From Chrysomallon squamiferum (lineage: Eukaryota > Mollusca > Gastropoda > Neomphalida > Peltospiridae): a stretch of 64,000 bases of DNA. Where the stretch lies: contig CM022678.1 of assembly GCA_012295275.1 (NCBI GenBank), positions 2,656,281 to 2,720,280 of the forward strand, read 5' to 3'. A program made the translations under genes and the position numbers. Positions 1 to 43,500 of the stretch are shown in pieces. Within the stretch, counting starts at the first letter, position 1, and each line of letters opens with the position of its first letter. The notes beneath the pieces were generated by a model that was not told where the DNA came from, made no database searches, and saw only the letters and a program-made list of their open reading frames with translations.

Positions 1-55
1 ACAAACGCACGGACAAACAGCACGGTCGTAAGATTCTAACAGATGGGGAGATTAC

Positions 56-858
56 TGATAGTCACAAACAGCTGCTGAATATCTGAATAAGATTTTCTTT
101 ACCTTTATGTTGTTTTCATCCATAAATTTTAAACGGGCGGGTCTTGCTTGCTTCAGTTTAGGATGCTGCTTCTTCTCCGGCTTCATATAACTTTTTATAC
201 CTGGTAAAGAAGAAGACAAAAATAAATAAAATAAATAAGTATAAAAGTAATCTCTGTATGCAAACTGTTTGCTGTGTTGTATTGATTTGGTGGAATGCAA
301 AGCTATATTAACTAAAAATAAACTGCTTAATTTGGTAAGACACATATTTCTTATTAATTCTTGGTTGTTTTTTTTTTGCTTTTCTTAATCTTGAAAAATA
401 ATATCAAATGTATAACGTGTAATGCAGGAAAAGTTAATAGTAATAAAAACATGAAATAAATGAAATATAAATATTTTAAAAACATGTTTAAAAGTAAAAG
501 TAAATGAAATGAAAAATATAAAATTATATTCATAATAATAAACAAACAGAACAGTGATTAAATAAAATAAATAAATAAAATGAATAATAATAAAACTGTA
601 TTTTTTTTGTTTTTTTTTAATATTTTGTAAAATATATTTTAAAAACTACATACCAAGTGCACCTGTTGTTGCACAGCCCCAGACATAAACCCTTTCTGCT
701 CGTTTTGCATCAACTCCTACATACTCAATCACTTCTTCCTTAATTTTCTCTCTCTTCAGAATCCTCTGTTTCCATGATTCTCCATTCCTTACAGGTATGG
801 TGAACGCAGACTTTGGAATCAGACATCTCGGAGAAAATTTGGTAATAATACTAGCCAT
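56..858 (-). CDS. RCC1L: RCC1-like mitochondrial protein, first two coding exons (partial)
   Basis: Two exons read as one frame: 654-858 (ATG at 858, acceptor AG at 864-865) and about 56-200. The first encodes 68 residues, ending in VYVWGCATTGALG across the junction, which matches the opening of RCC1L (WBSCR16), where a VWG..GALG blade motif follows a short leader. The second exon starts GIKSYMKPEKK and continues through a basic stretch to YSAAVCDY, resembling the ISSAACGYG blade. RCC1L is a mitochondrial inner-membrane seven-bladed propeller linked to OPA1 nucleotide exchange and mitoribosome assembly. The N terminus (MASIITKFSPRCLIPK) is basic and lacks acidic residues, as expected of a presequence. 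The second exon could end at a GTAAAG donor (103) or at GTAATC (56); I prefer 56 because it retains the conserved blade residues. The rest of the gene lies left of the window. Confidence 0.75.
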
Positions 859-1309
859 AGTATCTATGAAGTAAAAAGTTGCAATATACATACATATACT
901 ATATAGTAATTTAAAAAAAAATGTATAAAAATAATTATTTAAATGATTAATAAATCGTAGTTTCATATTTTCTTTAGAAGTAAAAACAAAATTTAAACCC
1001 GTTTTCCTTATCTTTATTTAATTTATTATTATTATTTCTTTAACAATTAATTAATAGCAACTTTAACATTTATGAAATAAGCATTAGATGATTGGTCTGT
1101 TAGAATTTAGACTAGTTGTTTAGTTACTCGACTTAGTGCATGGTGCCAGAAAGTATTTCTCACAGGTCTAACAAATATTAATAAGAATTTCTTTACTTAA
1201 ATTGTCATTTCTCGCAAAGAAAACTCTGGAATTTAAAAATTAATTTAGACACATTATTTCATTAACTGGCCTCAGATTTGACAATAAACATATAATAATA
1301 TTAACAGAT

Positions 1310-1580
1310 ATCAACTTCATGGACGCGGCCATGTTTATTTTTTGTTTTACCTCAATTGGTGATCTTCGTAAATATTTTCCAAAATTGTAATGAACAATAT
1401 TTTTTTTATAAAAAAGTTGCACATAAATTTATAAAATAGATAATAAAATATTATTCAAATTTAACAGTAACATTCACAATTAAATAAAAAGGAATAATAA
1501 AACTAACGCTAAGGACGTCGAAGACTGTATTTCCGGGTCATCGCTTCATCACCTTTTGATACAACATCAAGTGATCAAGT
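1310..1580. promoter_or_regulatory. Divergent promoter between RCC1L and ZNF706
   Basis: An island of CpG-containing sequence in otherwise AT-rich DNA separates two genes transcribed away from each other. It holds a CRE-like GACGTC (1514-1519), an ETS-like TTCCGG (1531-1536) and a YY1-like ATGGCCGC element on the minus strand (about 1332). A donor (GTAAGC at 1579) ends a likely non-coding first exon for ZNF706. A minus-strand ATG at 1332 opens a 30-codon ORF that cannot join the RCC1L exon in frame and is more likely leader sequence. Confidence 0.5.
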
Positions 1581-1892
1581 AAGCTTTTGATAGACGATAT
1601 TATGTGAATTTTTGGAGATTTTCTTATGAAACATGTTCTTTCTGGTGTCATATTTAATAGCTATTACCATTTATATTTTTATTTTACCCTCAGAAAAATG
1701 TAGTATTGTTTTAAATGGCTCACACTGTGTTAAACGTTCATAACATTACTCATTAGCTGTTACGCACCCATTCTCAAAAATAGAAAAAAACACCCCAGGC
1801 AGTGTCCCATTTCACGTTATGTAATGTTAGCAAATCGTTATTTCTAATTTTTATGCTTAGGTTTCATTTCTTGTTTAAATTTGTTTATACAG

Positions 1893-2688
1893 GAAAGAGT
1901 GAGCTTCAAACCAAGTAAGCAATAACTGAAAACTAATAATATTATTTGTTTATTTTTATTTCTGTTCAAACTTGCATTTGAAGAATTCACATTTTTTAAC
2001 AAAGTTGAAAATTAACATACAATATGGTTTAGTCTTCAGCCTGACAGATGAGAATGGAAGGTGTCACATAGTATTTTAAACTTGAAATATTTGTAATTAA
2101 ACCAGTATTTTTTGTATATATTTTTTGTAATATAGTGAAATGCACTGAAAAAAATTATTTTTCCATTGAGCTCTTTTCTTAACAAGTTAAACATCACATT
2201 GTAAGTTGAATTTCACGAAACTTATTATTTTTGTTCTTATAATATTACATTTATCAAATAAATAAGGACAACATTTCTCTCATACACTTACTTTGTATGA
2301 ATGTTTAAAAAAACATAACAAAATAAAAAAATTGTTTGTTATTTAAAAAGCCACAAAATGTAAACTTTTAAATGTTACAAATCTTATTAAATTATGGTGA
2401 CAAATAATGAAGTTATTTCTTTTTAAAGTTTATCGGTGTCATTTAAGGGTAGGGGGATATTTTAAAATCAGTTTGACCAGTAGAACACACCTTTAGAATT
2501 GTTTTTTAACAAAAATTAACACACGCACACACACGCACACACGCACACACACAAACACAGCGAGATAAATCTATCAATCTATCTATCTACCTATCTATCT
2601 ATCTATATATATATATATATATATTTATCTCTGTGTGTGTGTATTAATTTTTGTTAAAAAAATCACATTATGAAAGCAACAACAATAA

Positions 2689-2727
<39 letters not shown>

Positions 2728-3900
2728 AAATAAAATTGAAAAGAAATCTCTCTTTTATTGCTATTTTTTCTTCTATTTTCTCTAATGACACTAGATCTTG
2801 GACGTCATTGGGAAAATGATAAACTCAAGAAGATCATAAAAACATAAAATGTATGACTAATAGCTATAAATTATCATCCTTAAATGTACTGCTTTTTTTT
2901 ATTATTAGTGAAAATATTTCACATTTCTTCTTCTTTTTTTTTTGGATACATTATAAAAATAAAATGAAAAAGGATACTTCACTTTAATTACTTTAGTCAC
3001 ATCTGTTGCTTCTTTCATAACATGTGGTGATAGAAAAGCATACTGATTTTATTTAGACTGTAGAATAATACTACTATTTATTTACCCAACATTTATGAAT
3101 TATTTCATCCCCTCCCCCCAAAAAACTAAATTATTTTTATTTCCACTTATTCAAGCATGACATTCAGCTGTTTAAATAAAAGTTACTTCATCTCGAAACA
3201 TAATAGTCACTTGGATTATTTTGTACATGGTCTTGCTTGATTACGATATGCTTTTAGATTTATTTTCAATGTACAATATAATTTGTTGCAGTTATAAGCA
3301 ATAATAAATTATTAGGACTTGTGTATTTTATTTTGCATCTGTCTGTATGTGTGTATGTGAATGGGTGGGTGTGTTGTATTCTTTTGAAACCAAGGAGAAT
3401 GTTTTTCCTAGTCACGTACATTTTTCTAAAACCTCATTGTTACATACTTTTATTAAACTGTTTGTATTTGAATGACATTGTGCTTTATTTGATTTGTGTA
3501 TTCTCGTATTAACTAAACTATTTAACATGTAAATTCAATTTATCTTACTTTCAGTCAGATATTTGTTGTCTGTGTTAATAAATAAAACAAAAACTGGGTG
3601 TAAAATGGAGTGTGTAGGTGTGAGAAGTTAAATCCACAGAAGCTACACATGGCTGTTTTCCCATAGTATTGTAAAATTATTATTTACAGAGAAATTTGAA
3701 ATTTTTTGTAAAATGTTTTGTTTCATAGTGTGTGTGTGTGTGCGTGCGTGCGTGAAAGAGTATGGATCAAACTAGTTGGATAATGAAAGCAATATCAGAA
3801 AACTAACAATATTACTTGTTAATTTGTGTTTCTGTTCAGATTTGAATTTGAAGAATTCACATTTTTTGCCAAAGTTGAAAATTTATATCCAACATTTATA
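1893..3900 (+). repeat. Diverged direct repeat in ZNF706 intron 1 (copies 1893-2025 and 3753-3900)
   Basis: Both copies contain GAAAGAGT, then a run of similar sequence including GAATTCACATTTTTT and AAAGTTGAAAATT. The second copy lies directly upstream of the acceptor of the first coding exon of ZNF706 (AG at 3960-3961). The first copy carries a donor-like CAAGTAAGC. The DNA between the copies is AT-rich with CA, TA and AAAT microsatellites (about 2520-2730) and no recognised gene. Confidence 0.55.
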
Positions 3901-3969
3901 CCCAGATACAACAGGAAAAAACAACAACAAATACATACATGTGGTACATGCTTTTTTCCAGTTCCAATC

Positions 3970-4870
3970 ATGGCTCGTGGACATCAGAAGATTCAGGCTC
4001 AAATGAAGAACCAGGAAAAGAAAGCAGCTCAGAAAAAAGCTGTTTCACAGAAAAAATCTGCTGACAAAGCACTTGTGTACAAGTGTACAGTTTGTATGGT
4101 AAGATATTGTGTACAAGTGTACAGGTTGTATGGTAAGATATTGTGTACAAGTGTACAGGTTGTATGGTAAGATATTGTGTACAAGTGTACAGGTTGTATG
4201 GTAAGATATTGTGTACAAGTGTACAGTTTGTATGGTAAGATATTGTGTACAAGTGTACAGGTTGTATGGTAAGATATTGTGTACAAGTGTACAGCTTGTA
4301 TGGTAGTGTACAGTGTACAGTTTGTATGGTAAGATAGTGTGTACAAGTGTAGTTTGCGTGGTAAGATATTGTGTACAAGTGTACAGTTTGTATGGTAAGA
4401 TAGTGTGTACAAGTGTAGTTTGCGTGGTAAGATATTGTGTACAAGTGTACAGTTTGTATGGTAAGATATTGTGTACAAGTGTAGTTTGCGTGGTAAGATA
4501 TTGTGTACAAGTGTACAGTTTGTATGGTAAGATATTGTGTACAAGTGTACCGTTTGTATGGCAAGATATTGTGTACAAGTGTACAGCTTGTATGGTAGTG
4601 TACAGTGTACAGTTTGTATGGTATATATATATATATATATATATCGTTGTCTTTTCTGGAATTTTTATTTTTATTTTATTTTAAATTCTATTTATTTATT
4701 TATTTATTTATTACAATTGATCTTAATCTGCTTAATAAAACAATAAAGTATTTAATGGTGTTTATTATTTGTTGTTTTAGGCCATGATGCCAGATCCTAA
4801 AACATATAAACAACATTTTGAGAGTAAACATCCAAAAAGTCCACTACCAGCTGAGCTGCAGGAACCATGA
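3970..4870 (+). CDS. ZNF706: ZNF706-like small C2H2 zinc-finger protein
   Basis: Coding exons 3970-4098 and 4781-4870 join in phase 0 to give 72 residues (the human protein has 76). The first encodes a basic Lys/Gln-rich region beginning MARGHQKIQAQMKNQEKK and the first zinc pair (CTVC). The second encodes MMPDPKTYKQHFESKHPK with the histidine pair, followed by PLPAELQEP and a stop. Order and motifs match ZNF706, a small nuclear protein with an SERF/4F5-like N terminus, reported to repress pluripotency genes in mouse cells. The exon 1 acceptor is CTTTTTTCCAG (AG 3960-3961) and a 5' UTR exon probably ends at 1578. The donor at 4099 (GTAAGATATT) is oddly the first of a long tandem array of near-identical donors. 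The terminal acceptor is TTGTTGTTTTAG at 4780. Confidence 0.93.
4074..4625 (+). repeat. 34-bp minisatellite built from the ZNF706 exon end plus its splice donor
   Basis: About 15-17 units of 34 bp (32-bp variants lacking CA) run in tandem. Unit 1 is the last 25 nt of the ZNF706 exon plus the first nine bases of the intron. Thirteen units keep GGTAAGAT donors; others are GTAGTG, GTATAT or a GC donor. A compound variant (TATGGTAGTGTACAGTGTAC) occurs twice, at about 4298 and 4588, suggesting block duplication. Because 34 is not a multiple of three, long spurious ORFs appear in several frames. A (TA)n run follows to about 4645. Confidence 0.95.
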
Positions 4871-5527
4871 TTTCCAAAACAGGTGAACAAAATTAATCTT
4901 GTTAAATGGGGTCGATAAAGTCAAAGATTTATGCCATTTTAACCAAAGCTGTTGTCTTTTTATTTGGATCAAAGTTATTAAATAAAACTGCTTTCAGGTC
5001 ATGTTTACTTATAAGCTGTGTGTATAGAAAAACATTTTTTTTACCATTTGTTTTTTTTTTTCTTCAAGTTTTTCTTCTTCTTTGGTTTAGTATTTCAAAA
5101 GTAAAGCTTCTGCACTTCAAAATATTCAGACTCATGCTTTTTGGAGATTGCACATTCAGTATTTTTTATTTTCTTTGTGTGTGTGCTTGTGTGTCCAAGA
5201 CACTGTACAGATTGTTATGTAGACCTATTGTTATCATTTAAACATAAATTAATATTTAAATACATGTTCACAATTCTGGTTTTTAATCTTTCATTTTGAT
5301 TTATTTCATTTTATTTTATTTTATTGATGTTATGATTTATTGATTTTATTAATTATTTCATAAAGTTAATTCATTTTATTTATTTTTTTACTTTTTTTTA
5401 CAGATTCCAGTCTGGTATTTTTCTGAATATTTGTTTAATGGAGAGAACAGATTCAGTAAAAGAAATCAAAAAATCATTCAATAAATCATTTCCTTTCAAT
5501 ATATTCATGCATATTTCTCTCATCTTT

Positions 5528-5563
<36 letters not shown>

Positions 5564-5617
5564 CAATTTGGTCAGGTTGTACATAATACTTCAGCTTATT
5601 TCTGATATATTTATGTG

Positions 5618-5623
5618 AATAAA
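5618..5623 (+). terminator. Candidate ZNF706 polyadenylation signal
   Basis: AATAAA lies about 750 nt after the stop codon. Another AATAAA occurs at 5480-5485. The 3' UTR between stop and signal is AT-rich with a long poly(T) at about 5530-5560. Confidence 0.4.
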
Positions 5624-5639
5624 ATAATGTACATTCAAA

Positions 5640-8100
5640 GATTTTGTTATTTTTGTTTTGTGTTACCAAATATTTTGACAACATGAAAAGTTGCCTCCTG
5701 TTGCTTTTGTTTATAACTGGGTTGTTTTTGTTTTTTTACCCCTTTGTTGGTGACCACTATTCAAAGTATGTGCATTTTACTGATCTTATACAAACTAGTC
5801 CAAATTGGTGAGACATGTCTGTCATAAATTTCAAAATCAATTATTCATAATAATTTTCAACGTAGAAGTTTCAAAAACAACACTGCTGTTAAACATCAAA
5901 CATTCATTTAAAAAAAAAAAAAAAGCTTAAATTTAGCTTTAGTTTAAGCTATCAGTTATATATCCTGGAAATGATCTGTGGTTCTGACTGGCCCATGGTA
6001 ATGGGATAAGTCCTCCATAATACTTACACTGTACTATTACCCATTCCAACTAATGCTCCATAGGTGGCTTCATCTGATTATTTTTTAATTTTTTTATTAT
6101 GTATCTTCCCTGTGTTAGGAAGGAATAAACCAAATCCACCAATAAACCAGTTGGATTGGGAAAAACCCACTGGTAAGAATGAAGAAGTTATAATTTCTGA
6201 TTTCTAAAGTACAGAAAAACTAAACCATCACTGAAATTCTCGAGTAAAACAAATTGTACAGTCGACGAAATAAAATATTTTGAAAAAAAACAATTGAAGT
6301 CTGTGAAATACAAGAGTAAACAAAAAACAGAGGAATTGTCAAGACATTTATTGATTTGGTTAAAAACTGTAGAGGGTGAGTACACATCACACACTAACTA
6401 CAGCGAAAAGCAAGCACAGTCGGAATGAAATTCCTGCAGTGATTTTTTTTAATTCTTTTTTTTTTAAAAACAAGGTCAGACCAAAGCACTTTATGTACAA
6501 ACTACTAAATATTTATCTATAAATATATACGAGATCATGTTATGTTCTTCTGTAAATTCTTCGAGTGAGGCTGTGATTAATTACTTTCTGTGACGTAACA
6601 AATGCAAAAGAAATCTTAAAAGAAACGAAGCAAAATTTAAGGAAATTATAAATTTGTTCATGATTTTGTTTCGTAACTGTATGTTTAATTCTTTTGAACT
6701 GTTTTCAAAAATACAAAATAAAACATTTCAGGTGAATTTTACATTTGAACTAGTTGTGTATATATATATATATATATATACACATTGATAAAAGGATAAT
6801 TAAATATTTTTAAACTTTTTTTTAGGATAGGGAATTTAAAAAAATAATAATAATCATTAAAATGAGTGAATTATACATACAAGAATTTATTCCAAATAAA
6901 TTTCATTTTTCATTTGATTGTAATAATTTCACTGTACATGAATTGTTTCAGAAATATATTTACTCTTCAATATATTACATTTTAAAAAAAAATTTAACAG
7001 AAATATTTACATTTGATTAATAATGTCAATTATATGAAAATGAATTATCCAAAAACTTGACTAATTTTAACTTTTTAAAAATTTAATTGCATAATTTTAA
7101 CAGTGAATTATTTCAAAATGAGGTCATTTCAATTGATTAAATATTTTTATAATTAGGTATTGAGTTTTTTTGTTTGTTTAGTGTTAATTAAGTCAGATAA
7201 AGTAATTAAAACACAGCCATTCTTGTCGGAGTAGCTTCAGGAATGTCATAATTCGTTAAAATATTAAAAAAATTAAAATGGTTACAACTGTTCTTTTGGT
7301 CGTGGTCTTAATTGTGCCATCAGTTAACAAGATATGCAAAACAAACAACTAAATACTGCTCTGTTCGTTAGTTAAAATAACATACATTAATTAATAACAT
7401 CCCTCAACTTTTAAATTATTTTTATCTTCAAGCACAAGGATTTAAATAACGTAGCAAGAAAAGAATTTATTTTTTATTTTTTATAATATAAGTAGAAAAT
7501 AAAGATGCCATGGAATATTTTGCATAGGTGGGTAATATATGTTGGAGATAAAATTAGCATAACTGAAAGTTTCTAAGAAAACAAAGAAATAAATTAAAAA
7601 ATGCAAGTAAGATTAAATGTTAAAAAGTCATGTGGTTCCTCAAATGCTAGTGTCAGTGGTGGCTACAGTGACATCATTTTATTGATTTTTTTGTTGTTGT
7701 ATTTTTGAATTTAAAATTTTAAGTTAATAATTAATTTGGCAGAAAAATATGTCAAAATAAACATGATTTGTGACTAAAAAAATATTTTCCTTTCTAAGTG
7801 TATGACTGAGTAACATTTTACAAAGATCAATACCTCCAAAAAAGAACTTCATAAGATACAATTAATGAATATAGGCACTCAAATTTGTTGAGATTCTTTT
7901 TCTAACTCATTTTCTGAATTTTAAATGTTACTGATATTTTTTTCAGGCTGAATAACTGATTTCTAACAAGCTGGAGTTTACAAAGACTGACAGACAGACA
8001 GACAGTTTATATTACCCGGCTATTTTGTAATAAACTTTGAAAATTATAATTATTTCTTTAAGTTCATGAAATGTGACGCTGTTAAGAAAAAGCCTAGAAA

Positions 8101-8139
<39 letters not shown>

Positions 8140-9088
8140 CAAAACTTAAATTGATGAAAAGTATGTTCTGATGGTTAAAAATGAAAATTGCATGGATCTA
8201 TGTAGACAAAAGCACCAATCAGAAAATAAAATGGATTACAAGGACCAATCAATGAACAGTTTACATAAAGACCAATCAGTGAAAGGCTTACATAAATTTC
8301 AATCAATGAATTTAACATGCAGCCAATCAATGAACAGTTTACATCAACATCAATGAATAATGTGTGCAAGAACCAATCAGAAATTAGATAAATATATTGT
8401 CCAATCAAAACACTTGGTTTAAAAAGGACATTATGTTTAGTATTTTGCTGGTGACTACAAAAGCTAATGAAAATAGTAATTAAATAAATGAATAATAATT
8501 AAAAAAAAAATAATAATAATAATATAATAAGTATATTTTTTCTAACTGATAAAGCACCATAGAAAAAAAATACATTGTTCAACTAGATCTATTACAAAAA
8601 TGAAGTTAAAAAGATTTTAATTTAAAAAGAATAAATAAAAGCAAAACAGAAGACAGAACAGTTTGTTTGTTTCACCAGTTAAATGCCATCAACAAATTAA
8701 AGATGCTTTAATAACAAGTTTCAGAAGAGATTAAATTGTAAAGCTGTGTAATTGTTTGTTTTGCGCTCAACAGTTGCTACTGACAACTAAAATGAGGCAC
8801 TACTTGTATCTGATGAACAAAAACAATACAACACAATCTGCTGACTAGACTAACTGAAGTAAGAAGTGTTTTTATTGCTCAAACATCAAGGCAATGAATA
8901 AACCACCGTTTTCATTTGATCATCCTTTTATCTTAAAATTATCAAAATTCTGATATTTAGCAAGCCTGGAGGGATTTTTTATTTTTTGTTTTGTTTTTTG
9001 TTTTCGTTTTGATCAAGCAACTTTTTAAAACATTAATACAAATAAATATCATGAAATGTGGTTGGTGGACAATATTTTTAAAATGTAC

Positions 9089-9129
<41 letters not shown>

Positions 9130-9863
9130 GCCCTTTTAAATAGAAAATTCTGAAGAAATTTCGCCACTGAATAATATCTTAAAATCTTACTCAAAGAAAA
9201 TCATTACTTAATGGTATTTGATCATATTACAATATTTGGTAATTCATAAAGGTTTCTGTCAGATTTACTAAACTTTTAAAATCACTCTTTAAATATATTG
9301 ATTATATTTTGAAATTTAACAATTTTTAGTTATTTGATCAAATAATTCATTAAATAATTAAAAAACAAATCTATTTTACAATCAATTACTTAACTGCATT
9401 TTATAGTTACTGACACTAGCACTCTCTCTGAATTACAAATACGTGTAAAATGTTTTCATCTAAAAGCTAATTACAAATAAAATACAGATATTCTTTAAAA
9501 AAAAAGTTTAAAATTTTAATTTCTTCCCCCAGTAGATATGTATTATTGATATCATTTTCACCATTCATATTAAAATTCACAGTACCATCTCGTCGTAACT
9601 GTGTAGATACAAAATCTTAAAATATTTAAAAAACAAAACAAAAATCCCCCAAAAATAAATTTTAAACATGTTTGATATTCAAATCTATCCTGCTAAAAAA
9701 TTATAGCTAATTGGTAATATCAAAAACTCCATTTAAGTGTAACCCATCACAATTTTTTTTTTTTTTTTTTCACATTATGAAATATGAAGAACTATTGCTT
9801 ATTCTCCAATAATTAACCATCTGAACAAGAAATAAAAATTAAAAAAATATTTTAATTTTTATT

Positions 9864-9921
<58 letters not shown>

Positions 9922-10767
9922 GTTTTTTTTTTTGTTGTAAACATCACAGATTTGTGGGAAATAGTTAGAGGAAAAGTAAAATTTTCTTTAATCAGTTATG
10001 AAATAATTGCTTATCGTATGAAATTGACCTTCATATATCCAAAGAACAAACAACAAAACAATTTTACACATTTAATTAAAAGATTAAACCCTTTGATCTT
10101 GTTTTACAAATTACCAATCAACTTGTTGGACCAATGGTGTATCAAATAAGGTTTTTGAAAGATATAATATAATCAGCAAAATAAATACAGAAGAGAACAG
10201 GACGGTGATAAGTTTTACAAAAGAAAATAAATAAAATAAGATAGAAAGTAAACAAGTGAAGATATTTTGTAAAAAAAAAAAAAAAAACAATTTTCTGTGT
10301 AATAACATTTTTAGGTAAAAGAAACACTATAAAATGCAGGTAGGCTTAGTTCAGAATCATTCTGTTATTTTCAAATTTCATTTCATTTTTTTAATTTATT
10401 TATTTATTACCTATTTTGGCTTTATAAAACAATTGAAACAACATGATGCACACTAAATACATTCAATATTTCATTTTCAGTGCAACTAAAACAGCTTATG
10501 TACAATATGCTGAATGAATATAAAGGCCAGTGAATAACATTTCCCCCAACCCTCAACATCTTTGGGGTCAATAAATAAAAATATTTCACTAAGTTATTTC
10601 ATGCGGCTATATATTTATATACATACAATGATTTTAAAAGATTAATTTTAAAACATTTGGGAATGGGGAAAAAGCACCATAATCACACAGCCCATATAAA
10701 AAGGACCTGATCAAGTGGATTCTAAAGACTGGCATGTCAGAGACTAGCATCTTATAAAATCTTACAA

Positions 10768-10801
<34 letters not shown>

Positions 10802-12431
10802 AATAAATAAAAGGTTGTTCTTTGTTATCAACTGCTCCACAAACCTGAGATTATGTTTAGAAATTTTGGTTGAATTATCAAGTTGTGTTTTAGTCCAGTT
10901 GTCGAAAGTTACGCAAATTAAATTAATGAAATATTCAAACAATTATTCAAACTTGATTTCTTGTGAAAGATTAAATAAAATAAATCATTTTTAACATAAG
11001 TAAAATAATATAAATTGATTAAAACAAAAATAAATAAATAAGAAACAATTTCAGTTTTAATGAAACAACTTAAAGGCTGAAAAGTGCAAGGAAAAAGTAC
11101 CACATGTCATATTGTAAGATATTACCTGCAATGTCAAAAGTGGATTCCATTTAAAACTATAAAAGAATTTTACTTTTACATATTTGTACTTAGAACATCA
11201 GATTAAAATTTCAAATATAATTCTTTATTTATTTTTTTACATTTTTTTTATTATAGTTTTGTTTAAAATTTAATTTTTCAAGAATATAGCTAAAAACAGA
11301 TTATTTGTATCACTGTCTGCTATTACTCCTATCATTTTTTTTAAAACCAATCTAAAGAGGATTCAGCAACATTTCAGTGATTTTTAAATTAAACAATACT
11401 TTATCAAGACAATCTTTTATGTATTATGAAATTATTGAACAATTATTTTTGTTTATCATTAAGTTATTAAACAATATTTTTAATATTAAATTGTTTTATC
11501 CATCAGCAAGTTATTAAAAAAGTATCACCTATCATTTACGCTATTAGACAATATTTGTATCGATTATAAACTTGTATCCACAGTTGGTCTGTATCCACCA
11601 CAAGCACACATTGTATCCCTCTACCATCACATCAAGTACTATAATTACATGATTAAAATATTCACTACCATCTCCCAAAAAAAGTTCAATACAACGAAGC
11701 CAAGGAATTAAAATACTGACAAATGAAAGTAATCAACAATTGTGACATATGATATGATTTGATGCAAAAACATTATACTAACAGCAAATTAAAAACATTA
11801 AAAAAAAAAAACCAGGAGAAACAGGAAACAAAAAAAAAAAATAAAGAAAAAAAAGTGATTTCATTTGGGGAAGAATAATCATAAAAAAGAAAAAAGCTGA
11901 AACTGAAAAAAGTATGCTTGTGTGTTTATGTATATTCACAGACACATCAACATATGGATGAAATGTATGTTTGTATGTAACATTTAAAATAAATGATAAA
12001 AAATATACTTTTAGAGAAAATTAAAAAAACAACAACTGAAAAACAAAAGAATATTTAGTTTTTAGGGACTTGTTAAAACCATATCAGAACATTTAACAAA
12101 CATGTTGGTTCCTTTTACAATTAATAATTAAAAAGACAATAAAGAGTAATAAATAACGGGGAGAGAAAAAAAAAAAATGTTCATTTTTTTAATTTTTTTT
12201 TTTAAAAATTAAAATTACGAAATGAAATAAAACTTTAAAAACTATTTCTCAATGGATTTCGACATATGATGAGAAGTTACTTGGAAGAAGAAAATTAAAA
12301 AAAAAAAAAAAAAAAAAACAAGGAAAAGAAAAGTATCCATTTAAAATTATGTTCCACGCTGCCACAACACAAAATCTGCACCCAAAATGGTTTATCAAGG
12401 CCTGCAACAACATTTTCTAAATATATATATC

Positions 12432-12468
<37 letters not shown>

Positions 12469-12780
12469 ATGTATAAAATCAACAAAAAACTAGGTTTCCC
12501 GGCTTATTTCATTATCATATATTCAAACAGTTTTTTTTTATACATGTACAGTTTTTTTTTTTAAAAACATAGGAAGTACTTTGTTGCAGAACCAAAATTC
12601 AAAATATATTAATAAATTGAGCACAGCCTTTTTTTTTTTCCTTTTTTTTTTTGTGGGTGAAGATAAAAACTGGATATTGCAAACTCTGTAGTGGAGGAAA
12701 CGAGAAAAAGCTGCATTTTTACACTCAGAAGTTCTTTTTTTTTTTCTTTTTTTTTTTTTTTCTGTTAAATTCTTGTTCTT
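5640..12780. other. Gene-poor interval between convergent ZNF706 and AGO
   Basis: I see no supportable coding exon here. The interval is AT-rich with (TA)n at about 6757-6780, (AAT)n at about 8105-8135, poly(T) at about 9090-9128, (ATT)n at about 9870-9920 and a poly(A) at about 10770-10798. A more complex stretch at 5940-6180 resembles a degraded dispersed repeat. The right part may be 3' UTR of the minus-strand Argonaute gene, since AGO transcripts commonly have long 3' UTRs. Confidence 0.5.
8205..8406. repeat. Degenerate tandem repeat carrying a CCAAT-box cluster
   Basis: Units of roughly 30 bp of the form CCAATCAATGAACAGTTTAC recur six to eight times, with CCAATCA (TGATTGG on the other strand) in most. 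Both strands are open across it, which explains two spurious ORFs. CCAATCA is the NF-Y core, but nothing else marks this as a promoter. Confidence 0.6.
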
Positions 12781-12791
12781 CTTCGTCTTTT

Positions 12792-12797
12792 TTTATT
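12792..12797 (-). terminator. Candidate polyadenylation signal for the distal AGO terminal exon
   Basis: AATAAA on the minus strand (TTTATT on the plus strand), about 185 nt after the stop in exon 21b. An equivalent signal at 13947-13952 lies about 490 nt after the stop of exon 21a. Both are weak calls in such AT-rich DNA. Confidence 0.3.
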
Positions 12798-12980
12798 ATT
12801 AAAATTCCTTTACACGTTCCTCTTCTTCGTTTTAAAAACACAAGAAAACAGCTCTCCAGATTGCCACTTCACAGCCAACAACAACAATAATAGTAATAGT
12901 AATTAAGATGACTACTGTCGAGGATGGCACGTGATTGTATAAATAGAGGAGTTGAGATATGTCGTGTGCATAAAAACGGA

Positions 12981-43332
<30,352 letters not shown>

Positions 43333-43500
43333 TTTTGCATTCTACAGCCGACAGAGGCTGAAATTTGTAATGAAATCGCCAGACAACACCTCACGTAGCC
43401 CGGAATAGAAACAACATGGCGGCGATTGTGCTAACAATTAGGTCACCGACCTCGTTTTGGCTGAACCAAGTGCCCTTTTCGTTATTTTCGCATTTTCTCT
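43333..43500 (-). promoter_or_regulatory. AGO 5' UTR and promoter region
   Basis: Relatively CpG-rich sequence directly upstream of the AGO ATG, with an AACATGGCGGCGA motif (43411-43423, plus strand) that matches a YY1 element, and TTCGGCTGT-like leader sequence. A 34-codon plus-strand ORF starts at that ATG, but YY1-type motifs commonly mimic starts. Confidence 0.45.

Noticed and set aside
1240-1422. Minus-strand ORF with ATGGCCGCGTCCATG as the RCC1L start
   Set aside because: Splicing it to the RCC1L exon at 863 gives an immediate stop, so the ATG at 858 is preferred.
3968-4578. Three overlapping minus-strand ORFs of 171-198 codons with repeated YTCTQYLTIQ-like peptides
   Set aside because: They are produced by the 34-bp minisatellite, whose length passes through all frames; no independent coding evidence.
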